Assembly: GCF_017114865.1 (NCBI RefSeq)
Contig: NZ_JADEYH010000005.1
Span: forward strand, 1 to 64,000
Source of the DNA: Streptomyces verrucosisporus
GTDB lineage: Bacteria; Actinomycetota; Actinomycetes; Streptomycetales; Streptomycetaceae
Reading direction: 5' to 3'
Length of the DNA stretch: 64,000 nucleotides
In this document: piece after piece, positions 16,805-24,433 of the stretch
Layout of the letters: each line of letters starts with the position of its first letter
Numbering within the stretch: position 1 is the stretch's first letter
The notes under the pieces: model-generated
Seen by the model: only the letters and a program-made list of their open reading frames with translations
Databases searched by the model: none
Told to the model about the DNA's origin: nothing
Translations under genes and position numbers: made by a program

Positions 16805-17522
16805 CTTCTGGACGGAGTTCCACGACTTCCTCTTCTCCGAGGAGCGCTACGAGCAGGCCGAGGAACTGCTGCGCACCTCTCCCCTGCTGTCCTTCTCGCC
16901 CCGGTCGCGGGTACTGGACCTGTGCTGCGGGCCGGGGGTGTTCACCGTGCCGCTCGCCCGCCGCGGCCATGACGTGACCGGGGTGGACATCAGCCCGGCG
17001 ATGCTGGAGCGGGCGCGCAAGCGGTCGGCCGACGCCGGTGCCACGGTCGCCTATGTGCGGGCCGACGCACGCGAGTACGAGGCACCGGGCGGCTTCGACG
17101 TCGTCCTCAACATGTTCACGTCGTTCGGCTACTTCGAGGACCCCGCCGACAACGCCCGGACCCTGCGCACCATGCACGCCTGCCTGGCGCCCGGCGGCAC
17201 CCTCGTCCTGGACCTCGCCGGGAAGGAACTGCTGGCCCGCAGGGTCACCCCGCCCAAGGTGGTGCGGCGCGGCGACGATGTCATGGTGCAGACCGACACG
17301 GTGCTGGACGACTGGGCACGGCTGCGCAGCGACTGGGTGCTGGTGCGGGGCGAGCGGGTGACGCGGGCCACCCTGGTGTGGTTCGTCTACAGCGCCGTGG
17401 AACTGCGGCGGATGGCCGAGGAGGCGGGGTTCTGCCGCGTGGAGGTCTTCGGGGGTTTCGACGGCCGCCCCTACGACGAGAACGCCGAGCGGCTCGTGCT
17501 GAGGGCGGTCCGCGAAGCGTGA
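16773..17522 (+). CDS. SAM-dependent methyltransferase (class I)
   Basis: This 249-residue protein has the Rossmann motif I VLDLCCGPGVFTVPLARRG (about 45-63), the acidic strand end VTGVDIS, and motif IV region GGFDVVLNMFTSFGYF. It starts at ATG 16773, 32 bases before the exporter gene ends. It is the last gene of the riboswitch-controlled operon and probably N- or O-methylates the product or an intermediate. Similar enzymes act on small polar substrates. The gene is followed by about 70 bases and then the second riboswitch. Confidence 0.88.
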   Translation: MTRTGGFQDDDFWTEFHDFLFSEERYEQAEELLRTSPLLSFSPRSRVLDLCCGPGVFTVPLARRGHDVTGVDISPAMLERARKRSADAGATVAYVRADAREYEAPGGFDVVLNMFTSFGYFEDPADNARTLRTMHACLAPGGTLVLDLAGKELLARRVTPPKVVRRGDDVMVQTDTVLDDWARLRSDWVLVRGERVTRATLVWFVYSAVELRRMAEEAGFCRVEVFGGFDGRPYDENAERLVLRAVREA

Positions 17523-17583
17523 CCGGATGCGCGGGGCGTGCGTACGGGTCCGCACGCCCTTTCGCCTCTGATTCGGCAGGACG

Positions 17584-17589
17584 TACTAT
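17584..17589 (+). promoter_or_regulatory. Possible -10 box before riboswitch 2
   Basis: TACTAT lies just before the conserved riboswitch sequence. A -35 at the 17-base spacing reads only TTCGCC, so the call is weak. Confidence 0.35.
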
Positions 17590-17760
17590 CACCTGGTCAT
17601 CACCGCGACGGGAGACAGGAAGCCGGTGCGAATCCGGCACGGTCCCGCCACTGTGACCGGGGAGTGCACCCCTTCGATACGCCACTGCGCGCCGCGCGGG
17701 AAGGCAGGGGGAAGCGTCGATCCGGGAGTCAGGACACTGGCCTGTCGCGGGCCCGTTCCG
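17590..17760 (+). ncRNA. Cobalamin riboswitch 2
   Basis: The core AAGCCGGTGCGAATCCGGCA (17621-17640) with CGGTCCCGCCACTGTGACCGG, and the B12 box GAGTCAGGACACTGGCCTG (17725-17743), are almost textbook. It is followed within 50 bases by the AGGAGG ribosome-binding site of the solute-binding protein gene. A short GGAG...CTCC pairing precedes that site, so translational control is likely. It should repress the uptake operon when cobalamin is plentiful. Confidence 0.95.
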
Positions 17761-17789
17761 AGGAGCGCGGACTCCCCAGGAGGCTTCAT

Positions 17790-18824
17790 ATGTCCATCAC
17801 CCCTGCGCGTGCCCATCTCCCCTCCCCTCCCCGGCGGCGCCGCGTCCTGCGCACCGCGGCCGCGGCCCTGTCGGCGGCCCTGCTGGCCGCGGGCTGCGGT
17901 TCATCCGGCGGCGCCTCGCGGGACGCCGGGGCCGCGGCGCCGGCCGAGGGCTTCCCCGTCACCGTCGACAACTGCGGTGTGACGACGACGTACGACAGGC
18001 CGCCGTCGCGGGTGGTGACCATCCACCAGCACCCGGCGGAGCTGATGCTCGCCCTTGGTCTGAAGGACCGCATGATCGGCACCGCCTTCCCCGACTCCGC
18101 TCCCCTGCCCGAGCTGAGGGAGGACTACGAGTCCATCCCCGAACTGGCGGAGAGGGAACCGTCGTTCGAGACGATTCTGGAGGCCGGGCCCGACCTCGTC
18201 TACGGCGGCTACGGCAGCGCCTTCGACGAGCACGAGGGCCGCTCCCGCAAGGCGTTCGCCGACGCAGGCATCGACACCCACCTCAACCGCGAGTACTGCG
18301 GCAGGAAGCGGGTCACGATGCAGGACACCTACGAGGAGATCCGCACCATCGCCAGGGTCTTCGGCGTCCCGGACCGGGCCGACGAGCTGGTCGCCGATCT
18401 CACGGGCCGCGTCGACGAGGCCGCCGCGAAGGTCAAGGGCGAACCCGAGGTGCCCGTCTTCGTGTACGACAGCGGCGACAAGACGGCCTTCACCGCGGGC
18501 GGCAAGAGCCTCGGCACCGAACTGATCCGGCTGGCCGGAGGCGAGAACGTCTTCGCCGACCTCGACGACGTCTTCGGCGACGTCTCCTGGGAGCAGGTCG
18601 TCGAACGCAAGCCGGAGGTCATCGCCGTCTACGACTACGCAGGCGCCGGAAGCGTCGAGCGGAAGAAGGAGTTCCTGCTCTCCCGGCCCGCCCTCAAAGA
18701 CGTGCCCGCCATCAGGAACAAGCGGTTCGTCGTCCTGCCGCTGACCGCGACCCTGGTCGGCATCCGCTCGGCCTACGCCGTGGAGGACCTGGCCCGCGGA
18801 CTGCATCCCGCGAGCTTCCGGTGA
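17790..18824 (+). CDS. Substrate-binding lipoprotein of BtuF/FecB type
   Basis: This 344-residue protein has a signal peptide with twin-arginine-like RRRR and a lipobox LAAGC (C36). A periplasmic-binding-protein fold of the corrinoid/siderophore class follows (GVTTTYDRPPSRVVTIHQHPAELMLALG is the typical entry to the domain). It starts at ATG 17790 after AGGAGG, directly behind the cobalamin riboswitch, and is translationally coupled to the permease (GTGA). The riboswitch suggests corrinoid uptake. Uptake of a cobalt-chelating compound made by the upstream operon is an alternative. Confidence 0.9.
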   Translation: MSITPARAHLPSPPRRRRVLRTAAAALSAALLAAGCGSSGGASRDAGAAAPAEGFPVTVDNCGVTTTYDRPPSRVVTIHQHPAELMLALGLKDRMIGTAFPDSAPLPELREDYESIPELAEREPSFETILEAGPDLVYGGYGSAFDEHEGRSRKAFADAGIDTHLNREYCGRKRVTMQDTYEEIRTIARVFGVPDRADELVADLTGRVDEAAAKVKGEPEVPVFVYDSGDKTAFTAGGKSLGTELIRLAGGENVFADLDDVFGDVSWEQVVERKPEVIAVYDYAGAGSVERKKEFLLSRPALKDVPAIRNKRFVVLPLTATLVGIRSAYAVEDLARGLHPASFR

Positions 18825-19936
18825 CCCGCACCGCCGCCGACCCGTCGGCCGGGCGGGGTGTGCCCCGGCAGCGGCCCGCCCGGCCGGGGGCGGGCCGCTC
18901 GCCCCTGACCGCCGCCCTGCTCGTGCTCACCGCCCTGCTCGCCGGCTCCGTCACGGCGGGTCTCGCGATCGGATCCGTACAGGTCCCGCCCGGTCAGGTG
19001 TGGGGCATCCTGACGCACGCGCTGGGCGCCGACTGGGCGGACCCCGGCTGGTCCCGGGCATGGGAGACCATCGTGCTGGACGTGCGGGCGCCGCGCGTGC
19101 TGCTCGGCGCGGTGACCGGCGCCGGGCTCGCGGTGGTGGGCACCGCCCTGCAGGCCCTGGTCCGCAACCCGCTCGCCGAGCCCTATCTGCTGGGGGTGTC
19201 CTCCGGCGCGTCCCTCGGCGCCGTCGCCGTGATCGTGTTCGGGGTGACCTGGCTGGGGCCGCTGTCGCTGTCGGCCGCCGCGTTCGCCGGCGCGCTGGGC
19301 GCGCTGCTGCTCGTCTACGCCACCGCCCGCACCGGCGGCCGGATCACCTCGGCCCGGCTCATCCTGTCCGGCGTGGCGGTCGCCTCGGTCCTCACCGCGG
19401 TGATGAACCTCCTGCTGCTCACCACCGACCGGGGCAACGAGGCCCGCGCGGTTCTGGCCTGGACCCTCGGCGGCCTCGGCGGCGTCGGCTGGAGCGCCCT
19501 GTGGCTGCCCGGATCGGCCCTGCTCCTGGGCATCGCCGTCCTCGTCGCGCAGGCCCGCAACCTGAACCTGCTGCTGGCCGGCGAGGAGGCGGCCACCACG
19601 ATGGGACTGGACGTGGCCCGGTTCCGTGCCAGGCTGTTCGTGCTGCTCTCCCTCATCACGGGGACACTGGTCGCGGCGGCCGGGCCGATCGGCTTCGTCG
19701 GCCTGATGACGCCGCACATCGTGCGCCTGTTCGTCGGCGGCGACCACCGGCGGGTGCTGCCGACGGCGGCCCTCGGCGGTGCGGTCTTCCTCGTCTGGGC
19801 CGACATCGCCGCGCGGACGGTCGCCGCGCCGGTGGAGATCCCGGTCGGCGTCCTCACCGCTCTGTGCGGTGGGCCGTTCTTCCTGTGGCTGATGCGCCGG
19901 GACACCCGGCGGGGCACCGACCGGGGGGTGGCATGA
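18821..19936 (+). CDS. FecCD/BtuC-type ABC permease
   Basis: This 371-residue protein has about ten membrane helices and the FecCD signatures LQALVRNPLAEPYLLGVSSG (about residues 110-129) and AAAGPIGFVGLMTPHIVRLF. It starts at GTG 18821 overlapping the binding-protein stop. It forms the channel of the riboswitch-controlled importer. The family handles vitamin B12, heme and siderophores. Confidence 0.93.
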   Translation: MTRTAADPSAGRGVPRQRPARPGAGRSPLTAALLVLTALLAGSVTAGLAIGSVQVPPGQVWGILTHALGADWADPGWSRAWETIVLDVRAPRVLLGAVTGAGLAVVGTALQALVRNPLAEPYLLGVSSGASLGAVAVIVFGVTWLGPLSLSAAAFAGALGALLLVYATARTGGRITSARLILSGVAVASVLTAVMNLLLLTTDRGNEARAVLAWTLGGLGGVGWSALWLPGSALLLGIAVLVAQARNLNLLLAGEEAATTMGLDVARFRARLFVLLSLITGTLVAAAGPIGFVGLMTPHIVRLFVGGDHRRVLPTAALGGAVFLVWADIAARTVAAPVEIPVGVLTALCGGPFFLWLMRRDTRRGTDRGVA

Positions 19937-20760
19937 CCGCGACCGACCTCCACGTCGACGGCGTCACACTCACCGCGGGAGCCCGGCGCCTGGTGCGGGA
20001 CGTCTCCCTGACCGCCCGCCCGGGCGAGACCGTCGGGCTCGTGGGGCCCAACGGCAGCGGCAAGTCCAGCCTCCTGCGCGCCGTCTACCGCGTCCTGCGC
20101 CCCGATGCCGGCCGGGTCCGCGTCGACGGCGGCGACGCCTGGTCGCTGCCGGTGCGGCGGCTGGCCCGTACCGTGGCCGCGGTGGTGCAGGATGCGGCGG
20201 CCGACTTCGACCTCGCCGTCCGCGAGGTCGTCGCCATGGGCCGCACCCCGCACAAGCGGCTGCTCGACGGCGACACCCCCGAGGACGCCTGTCTGATCGA
20301 GTCGGCGCTCGTCGCGGTGGGCGCCGGCGGCCTGGCGGACCGCCCCTTCGGCCGTCTCTCCGGCGGCGAACGCCAGCGGGTCCTCATCGCCCGCGCCCTG
20401 GCCCAGCGGCCCGCCCTGCTCGTCCTGGACGAACCCACCAACCACCTGGACATCCGCCACCAGCTCGAGGTCCTGGGCCTGCTGCGCAGCCTTCCGGCCA
20501 CCGTGCTGGTCGCCCTCCACGACCTCAACCTGGCCGCCTACTACTGCGACCGCCTCTACGTCCTCAAGGACGGAGAGGTCACCGCATCGGGTCCGCCCGC
20601 CGACGTTCTCACGCCCCGGCTGCTGGCCGAGGTGTACGGGGTGGCGGGCGAGGTGGTCCTCCATTCCCGCACCGGCAGGCCCCACATCACCTTCCTGCCC
20701 GGGGAGGCCGCACCGGGCGCGGGGGAGGCCCCGGAAGCCCGGCCCGGCGGCGTCGGCTGA
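19933..20760 (+). CDS. BtuD/FecE-type ABC ATPase
   Basis: This 275-residue ATPase carries Walker A GPNGSGKSS (about 36-44), the signature LSGGERQRVLIARAL, Walker B LLVLDEPTNHLD and the switch histidine in VALHDLNLA. The C-terminal TPRLLAEVYGV segment is typical of iron/B12 transporters. It starts at ATG 19933 overlapping the permease stop (ATGA) and is the last gene of the importer operon. Confidence 0.94.
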   Translation: MTATDLHVDGVTLTAGARRLVRDVSLTARPGETVGLVGPNGSGKSSLLRAVYRVLRPDAGRVRVDGGDAWSLPVRRLARTVAAVVQDAAADFDLAVREVVAMGRTPHKRLLDGDTPEDACLIESALVAVGAGGLADRPFGRLSGGERQRVLIARALAQRPALLVLDEPTNHLDIRHQLEVLGLLRSLPATVLVALHDLNLAAYYCDRLYVLKDGEVTASGPPADVLTPRLLAEVYGVAGEVVLHSRTGRPHITFLPGEAAPGAGEAPEARPGGVG

Positions 20761-20782
20761 CACGGCTCCTCGCACCATCCCC

Positions 20783-21850
20783 TCACGACGCTTCCTCCCC
20801 GCCGCGTGCCGCCACCGCGTCGGCACGCGGCGCGGGGCGCAGGCGGTGGACGACGGCCGCGATGACGGCGAGCAGCACGGCCAGCCCCACCCACACCTGT
20901 GTCTGGGTGACGTTCAGGCCGGCGCCGGTGACGCCCGGGGTGCGGCCCCCGTCCCGGCCGGTCGCGGCCACCACCAGCAGGCCCACCACGGCGGCCGCGG
21001 CCGCCGCCCGTGCCGCCAGGCGGGCCGCCTGCGGCAGCGCGCCCGGCCGCCCGGCGGCGTCGTGCGGGTGCAGGCGCTCACCGCGCCGCGCGGGAGCCAG
21101 CAGCCGGGTCAGGAGCATGCCCGCGACGGGCAGTTGGAGGAGCCACACCGTGGTGCGGAAGGCCCCGTCGTACCAGAGGTTGGTGCCGTACAGCAGGGTG
21201 TGCCACACGCTCAGGACGTAGACGACGATGACGAACCGGTGCAGGGCCCGCCACATGCGGGAGCCGGTGACCCGGCGCAGGTAGTAGGCGAGGCCGAGCG
21301 GGACGGCGAGGTAGAGGGCGAGCAGTCCGATCAGGATGGCGATCCGGCCGGTTCCGGAGGAGTAGACGCCGGGGACGAAGACCTCGGCGAAGGAGGTCGC
21401 CAGGCGTCCCGCCCAGCCCGCCCCGTTCTCGTTCGCGCGCACCAGTTCGGCGAAGAACAGGGCGGCGTGCGCGAACATCAGGCCGATGGTGGTGAGGCTG
21501 GTGGCGCGGTGCCAGCGCTCGATCCGCGCCGCCGGCAGCCGCAGCCGTCCCGGTGCGGCGCTCGACCTGACCAGTCCCAGCATGACCGTGATCCATGCCC
21601 ACAGCAGGGCGGACCAGCCGAATGCCTGGCATAACCAGTACATCCAGTACCGGTCGGCGTCCGCCAGATCGGGCATCACCCGGAGCGTCATGGAGGCGCC
21701 GGACTCCACGCGCGCGTACAGCCACGCGAAGACGCCCGCGGTGATGCCCAGTGCGGCGGTGGCGTCGGGCACCGCCGCCCGCAGGTCCGCCCGCAGCGCG
21801 GGCCGGTCCAAACGCTTCCGGCGAGTCGTCGGAACAGAGGTCTGCGGCAT
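20783..21850 (-). CDS. Ferric-reductase-like transmembrane protein
   Basis: This protein of about 355 residues has an N-terminal cytoplasmic segment and some eight membrane helices. Histidines suited to heme binding occur in IERWHRATSLTTIGLMFAHA and LHRFVIVVYVLSVWHTLLYG, which matches the ferric-reductase/NOX/MsrQ-type b-heme domain. No FAD/NAD domain follows; a final pair of helices ends the protein. It converges on the importer operon. It may pass electrons to a metal chelate or corrinoid outside the cell, but that is inference. The start at 21850 is chosen because the chain N-terminal to it lacks similarity. Confidence 0.78.
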   Translation of the reverse strand: MPQTSVPTTRRKRLDRPALRADLRAAVPDATAALGITAGVFAWLYARVESGASMTLRVMPDLADADRYWMYWLCQAFGWSALLWAWITVMLGLVRSSAAPGRLRLPAARIERWHRATSLTTIGLMFAHAALFFAELVRANENGAGWAGRLATSFAEVFVPGVYSSGTGRIAILIGLLALYLAVPLGLAYYLRRVTGSRMWRALHRFVIVVYVLSVWHTLLYGTNLWYDGAFRTTVWLLQLPVAGMLLTRLLAPARRGERLHPHDAAGRPGALPQAARLAARAAAAAAVVGLLVVAATGRDGGRTPGVTGAGLNVTQTQVWVGLAVLLAVIAAVVHRLRPAPRADAVAARGGEEAS

Positions 21851-21888
21851 TGCGGCACGCGTCCTTCTCTTGTGGGGGGTGAAAGGAG

Positions 21889-21912
21889 CGGTCTGCCCGG
21901 CCGGGCAGACCG
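21889..21912. promoter_or_regulatory. 24-base perfect palindrome upstream of the reductase gene
   Basis: CGGTCTGCCCGG and its exact complement meet without a spacer, 39 bases before the reductase start. It may be an operator or a leader hairpin. No known consensus was recognised. Confidence 0.45.
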
Positions 21913-22073
21913 GTCCGGCAGTGCGCCCCGAGACTAACCATGTGCGGGCACTCCGGAAAGACCCGTCCGCCGCCACGGGACCTCACCGGGCGCGGCGCTT
22001 CCCTCCCCCGGCGGTGACCGGACCCGTCCCGGATACCAGCCACGGGCCCGGCCGGGCGCCCCGCCCCGGCCGC

Positions 22074-22283
22074 TCACGTCGCGGACCGCCGGCACAGCTC
22101 CTCGTGCTCCTCCCGCCCCACGGCCTCCCCCGAGGACGGGAGCAGCTGCGGAACGCCGTCCACGACCGGGTAGCGGCGGCGCAGCCGCGGGTTGTAGAGC
22201 GCGTCCCCGGACGCCGACAGCGTCAGCGGCCCCTTGTCGATCGGGCAGGCGAGGATCCTCAGAAGCGGGTCATCGGGCTTCAC
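22074..22283 (-). CDS. Trm112/UPF0434-family protein
   Basis: This 69-residue protein has the Trm112-like start LLRILACPIDKGPLTL and the ending RRRYPVVDGVPQLLP. Only one cysteine of the usual zinc-binding group is present in the first loop. Trm112 proteins activate methyltransferases in other organisms; in Streptomyces small copies often sit beside glycan or lipid genes. It starts at GTG 22283, overlapping the end of the broken transporter gene, which suggests a former operon. Confidence 0.85.
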   Translation of the reverse strand: MKPDDPLLRILACPIDKGPLTLSASGDALYNPRLRRRYPVVDGVPQLLPSSGEAVGREEHEELCRRSAT

Positions 22284-22610
22284 GGTGCTTCTCCCTCTCG
22301 TACGGGGTACCGCCCGGCCGGCGGCGCCCGGCGGTCCGGCGGGCCCTCGGCCGCGCGTCCGGCCGGAGGGGGTCGTGGCGCGGCAGTGTCAGCAGGACGC
22401 ACATCGCCAGCGCCGTGCCGCCCAGCCGCAGCACCAGCCGCAGCGGGTCCTCCGGCAGCGGCTCGCCGAAGGCGTACGTCCCCGTCGCCACGGCGAACAC
22501 GCAGGTCACCGTGGTGCACACGGGAACGATCAGGGACGCTCGGCAGCGCTGCAGCGCCGTCTGCGACAGCACCAGGCCGGCGACCCCGGTGAAGGCCAGC
22601 AGGTAGGGGT
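22270..22610 (-). pseudogene. C-terminal fragment of a DMT/EamA-like transporter
   Basis: From about 22610 the minus strand reads PYLLAFTGVAGLVLSQTALQ, then two more helices ending VLLTLPRHDP and a basic tail, which is the end of a drug/metabolite-type transporter. No N-terminal half exists: upstream the sequence switches, in another frame, to a methyltransferase. The fragment has no start or ribosome-binding site of its own, so it is taken as a deletion remnant. Confidence 0.7.
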
Positions 22611-23018
22611 CTGAGCACCCGGTGCAGTTCCTCCATCGCGCCGTCCGGGTCGACCAGGTGCTCCACCACCTCGCCGAACAGCACCGCGTCGGCGCATCCG
22701 TCCGCGAAGGGGAGCCCGCCGTCGGTGAGTTCGCCCCGTACGACGGCGGGGACACGGGACGCGGCGCGGCGCGTCCTGCGACCAGTCGACGCCGACGATC
22801 CGGTGCCCGGCCAGTTCCCGTGCCGCCACGGCCGCGGCCGAACCGTCACCGCAGCCGACGTCCAGCACCGTGGCCGGGGGGCCGCCGGGCCGTCGGGGGC
22901 CCAGTGCCCGTGCCGGCATCCGTGCCTGGCGCAGGCTCCGCTCGTGGCCGGAGGCGACGGGAACGGCCGGGTTCTCGTAGAAGTCCCGCAGCCCGGCCGG
23001 CCGCACGGTGGCGGTCAT
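22611..23018 (-). pseudogene. Broken SAM methyltransferase (frameshift and 3' truncation)
   Basis: The gene starts at ATG 23018, overlapping the stop of the acyltransferase gene (ATGA). It reads the methyltransferase motif I VLDVCG-like segment VLDVGCGDGSAAAVAARELA and VGVDWSQDA. After about residue 85 the frame is lost; the correct continuation (VVRGELTDGGLPFADG, then EVVEHLVDPDGAMEELHRVL) appears in the +1 frame. The sequence then stops abruptly at about 22610, joined to a transporter tail. Roughly the last third of the enzyme is missing. It was the fifth gene of the envelope-glycan operon. Confidence 0.78.
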
Positions 23019-24433
23019 GCGGCGGCCCCGGGCGCCGTGGTCGCCGCGGCCAGCGACTGCGCGAAGAAGCGGCCCAGGAGCGCCCCCGCATCGTCGTCCA
23101 GGAGTGCGCGCCTCCAGCGCATCGCCAGGTGGAGGCGGTCGCCGACGGCCGCCGTCGACAGGCTCAGGCCGCGCGGCATCCGGGCCGGGCCGGAGAACCA
23201 CACGGCCCGCGCCCGGCCCGCGTCGCCGAAGTCGAGCGGATACGGGACGCGTCCGATGTTGCTCAGCAGGACCGTCGAGGTCCAGGGGGCCGCGACCGCC
23301 CGCAGTCCGCGCGCCAGCGCGCCCCGGACGCCGACCGGCAGCACGGGCGCGGTCAGCAGTGCCGCGCCCCGGCCCAGCGGCGGCCCCGGCGGCGCGGCCT
23401 TCAGCGCGCGGGTGCGCCCGGCCGTCAGGCGCAGCAGCCGGGCGACCGCGTCCGGGTCCGGGCGGTCGGCGGCCAGCAGCCGCTCGTCGCCCCGGTAGCC
23501 GGGTGACATCCGCACCTCCAGCAGACGGGTGCCGTTGCCGATCGGCATGTCCGCGCCGCGCGGGCGGTCGTCGGCGGGCATGGTGACCAGCACCGGGCCG
23601 AGCCGGCCGCCGTGCAGCCGGTTCCAGCGCGCCACCGTCAGGGCCGTCGCCACCAGGAGCTGGTCGTTGACGGTGTACGGGGCCGCGCCGTCCTGGCCGC
23701 GGGGCGGGCGCGGGGGCAGCGGCAGGCCGGTGACGAGCATGCCGTCGCCGGCCGCCGGCGTCCCCGCGGGCCTGTCGGCCGCCAGGCGCACCGGCCGCAC
23801 CGGCGGTGCCGGGCGGCCGCGCGGGACCGGGCGGGGTGGGGCGTCTGCGGTGCGGATGCCCGCGGCCCGGTTCCGGGGCGGCGCAGGGGCGTTGCCGGCG
23901 CCGACGTACTCCTGCGCCGCCGTGGCCAGGATCCGCAGGGCGGCCGGGCCGTCCAGCGCGGTGTGGTGGAGGGTCAGCACCAGCACGCACCCCCCGCCGT
24001 CCGGGACCACGGCCTCCAGTCTCATCGGCGGGGACGCGGACAGCGGCGGGCAGGTGCCGAGTGCACGGGCGCGGGCCAGGGCGAGGGCGTCGGGGCCGGG
24101 CGGGGGGAAGCTCACCGGGTCGGTGTCCGGGCCGTCGGCGAGCTCCCACTCGTACCGCCGCCGGAACCGGGCGCCCGGCCTCTCGCGCACCAGGGCCCGC
24201 GGGTGCCGCCGCAGCGCCTGCGCGAAGGCGTGCCGCAGCCGCTCGGGGTCCGGCCGCCGGGGCAGGTGCACCTCGATGTGGACGGTTTCGGGTTCCTCCT
24301 CCCGCAGGCAGTGCCGTGAGATCTCGTCCACCGTGCCGAACGGGATCCGCCGCGCGGGCGCTTCCGCCGCCCGCCGGTGTGCGGCGGGCCTCCGCCCCGG
24401 CGGTTCCCGCCGGGGCGGCCGGAGTCCGGTCAT
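23015..24433 (-). CDS. Condensation-domain-type acyltransferase
   Basis: This 472-residue protein has the chloramphenicol-acetyltransferase-like fold of condensation, PapA and wax-ester enzymes. The active-site motif HHxxxDG is present as LTLHHTALDGPAALRIL (about residue 155). A C-terminal half follows with FSGPARMPRGLSLSTAAVGD. It stands alone, without NRPS adenylation or carrier domains, so it probably acylates a glycan or lipid. It starts at ATG 24433 overlapping the stop of the AftD-like gene (ATGA). Confidence 0.82.
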   Translation of the reverse strand: MTGLRPPRREPPGRRPAAHRRAAEAPARRIPFGTVDEISRHCLREEEPETVHIEVHLPRRPDPERLRHAFAQALRRHPRALVRERPGARFRRRYEWELADGPDTDPVSFPPPGPDALALARARALGTCPPLSASPPMRLEAVVPDGGGCVLVLTLHHTALDGPAALRILATAAQEYVGAGNAPAPPRNRAAGIRTADAPPRPVPRGRPAPPVRPVRLAADRPAGTPAAGDGMLVTGLPLPPRPPRGQDGAAPYTVNDQLLVATALTVARWNRLHGGRLGPVLVTMPADDRPRGADMPIGNGTRLLEVRMSPGYRGDERLLAADRPDPDAVARLLRLTAGRTRALKAAPPGPPLGRGAALLTAPVLPVGVRGALARGLRAVAAPWTSTVLLSNIGRVPYPLDFGDAGRARAVWFSGPARMPRGLSLSTAAVGDRLHLAMRWRRALLDDDAGALLGRFFAQSLAAATTAPGAAA

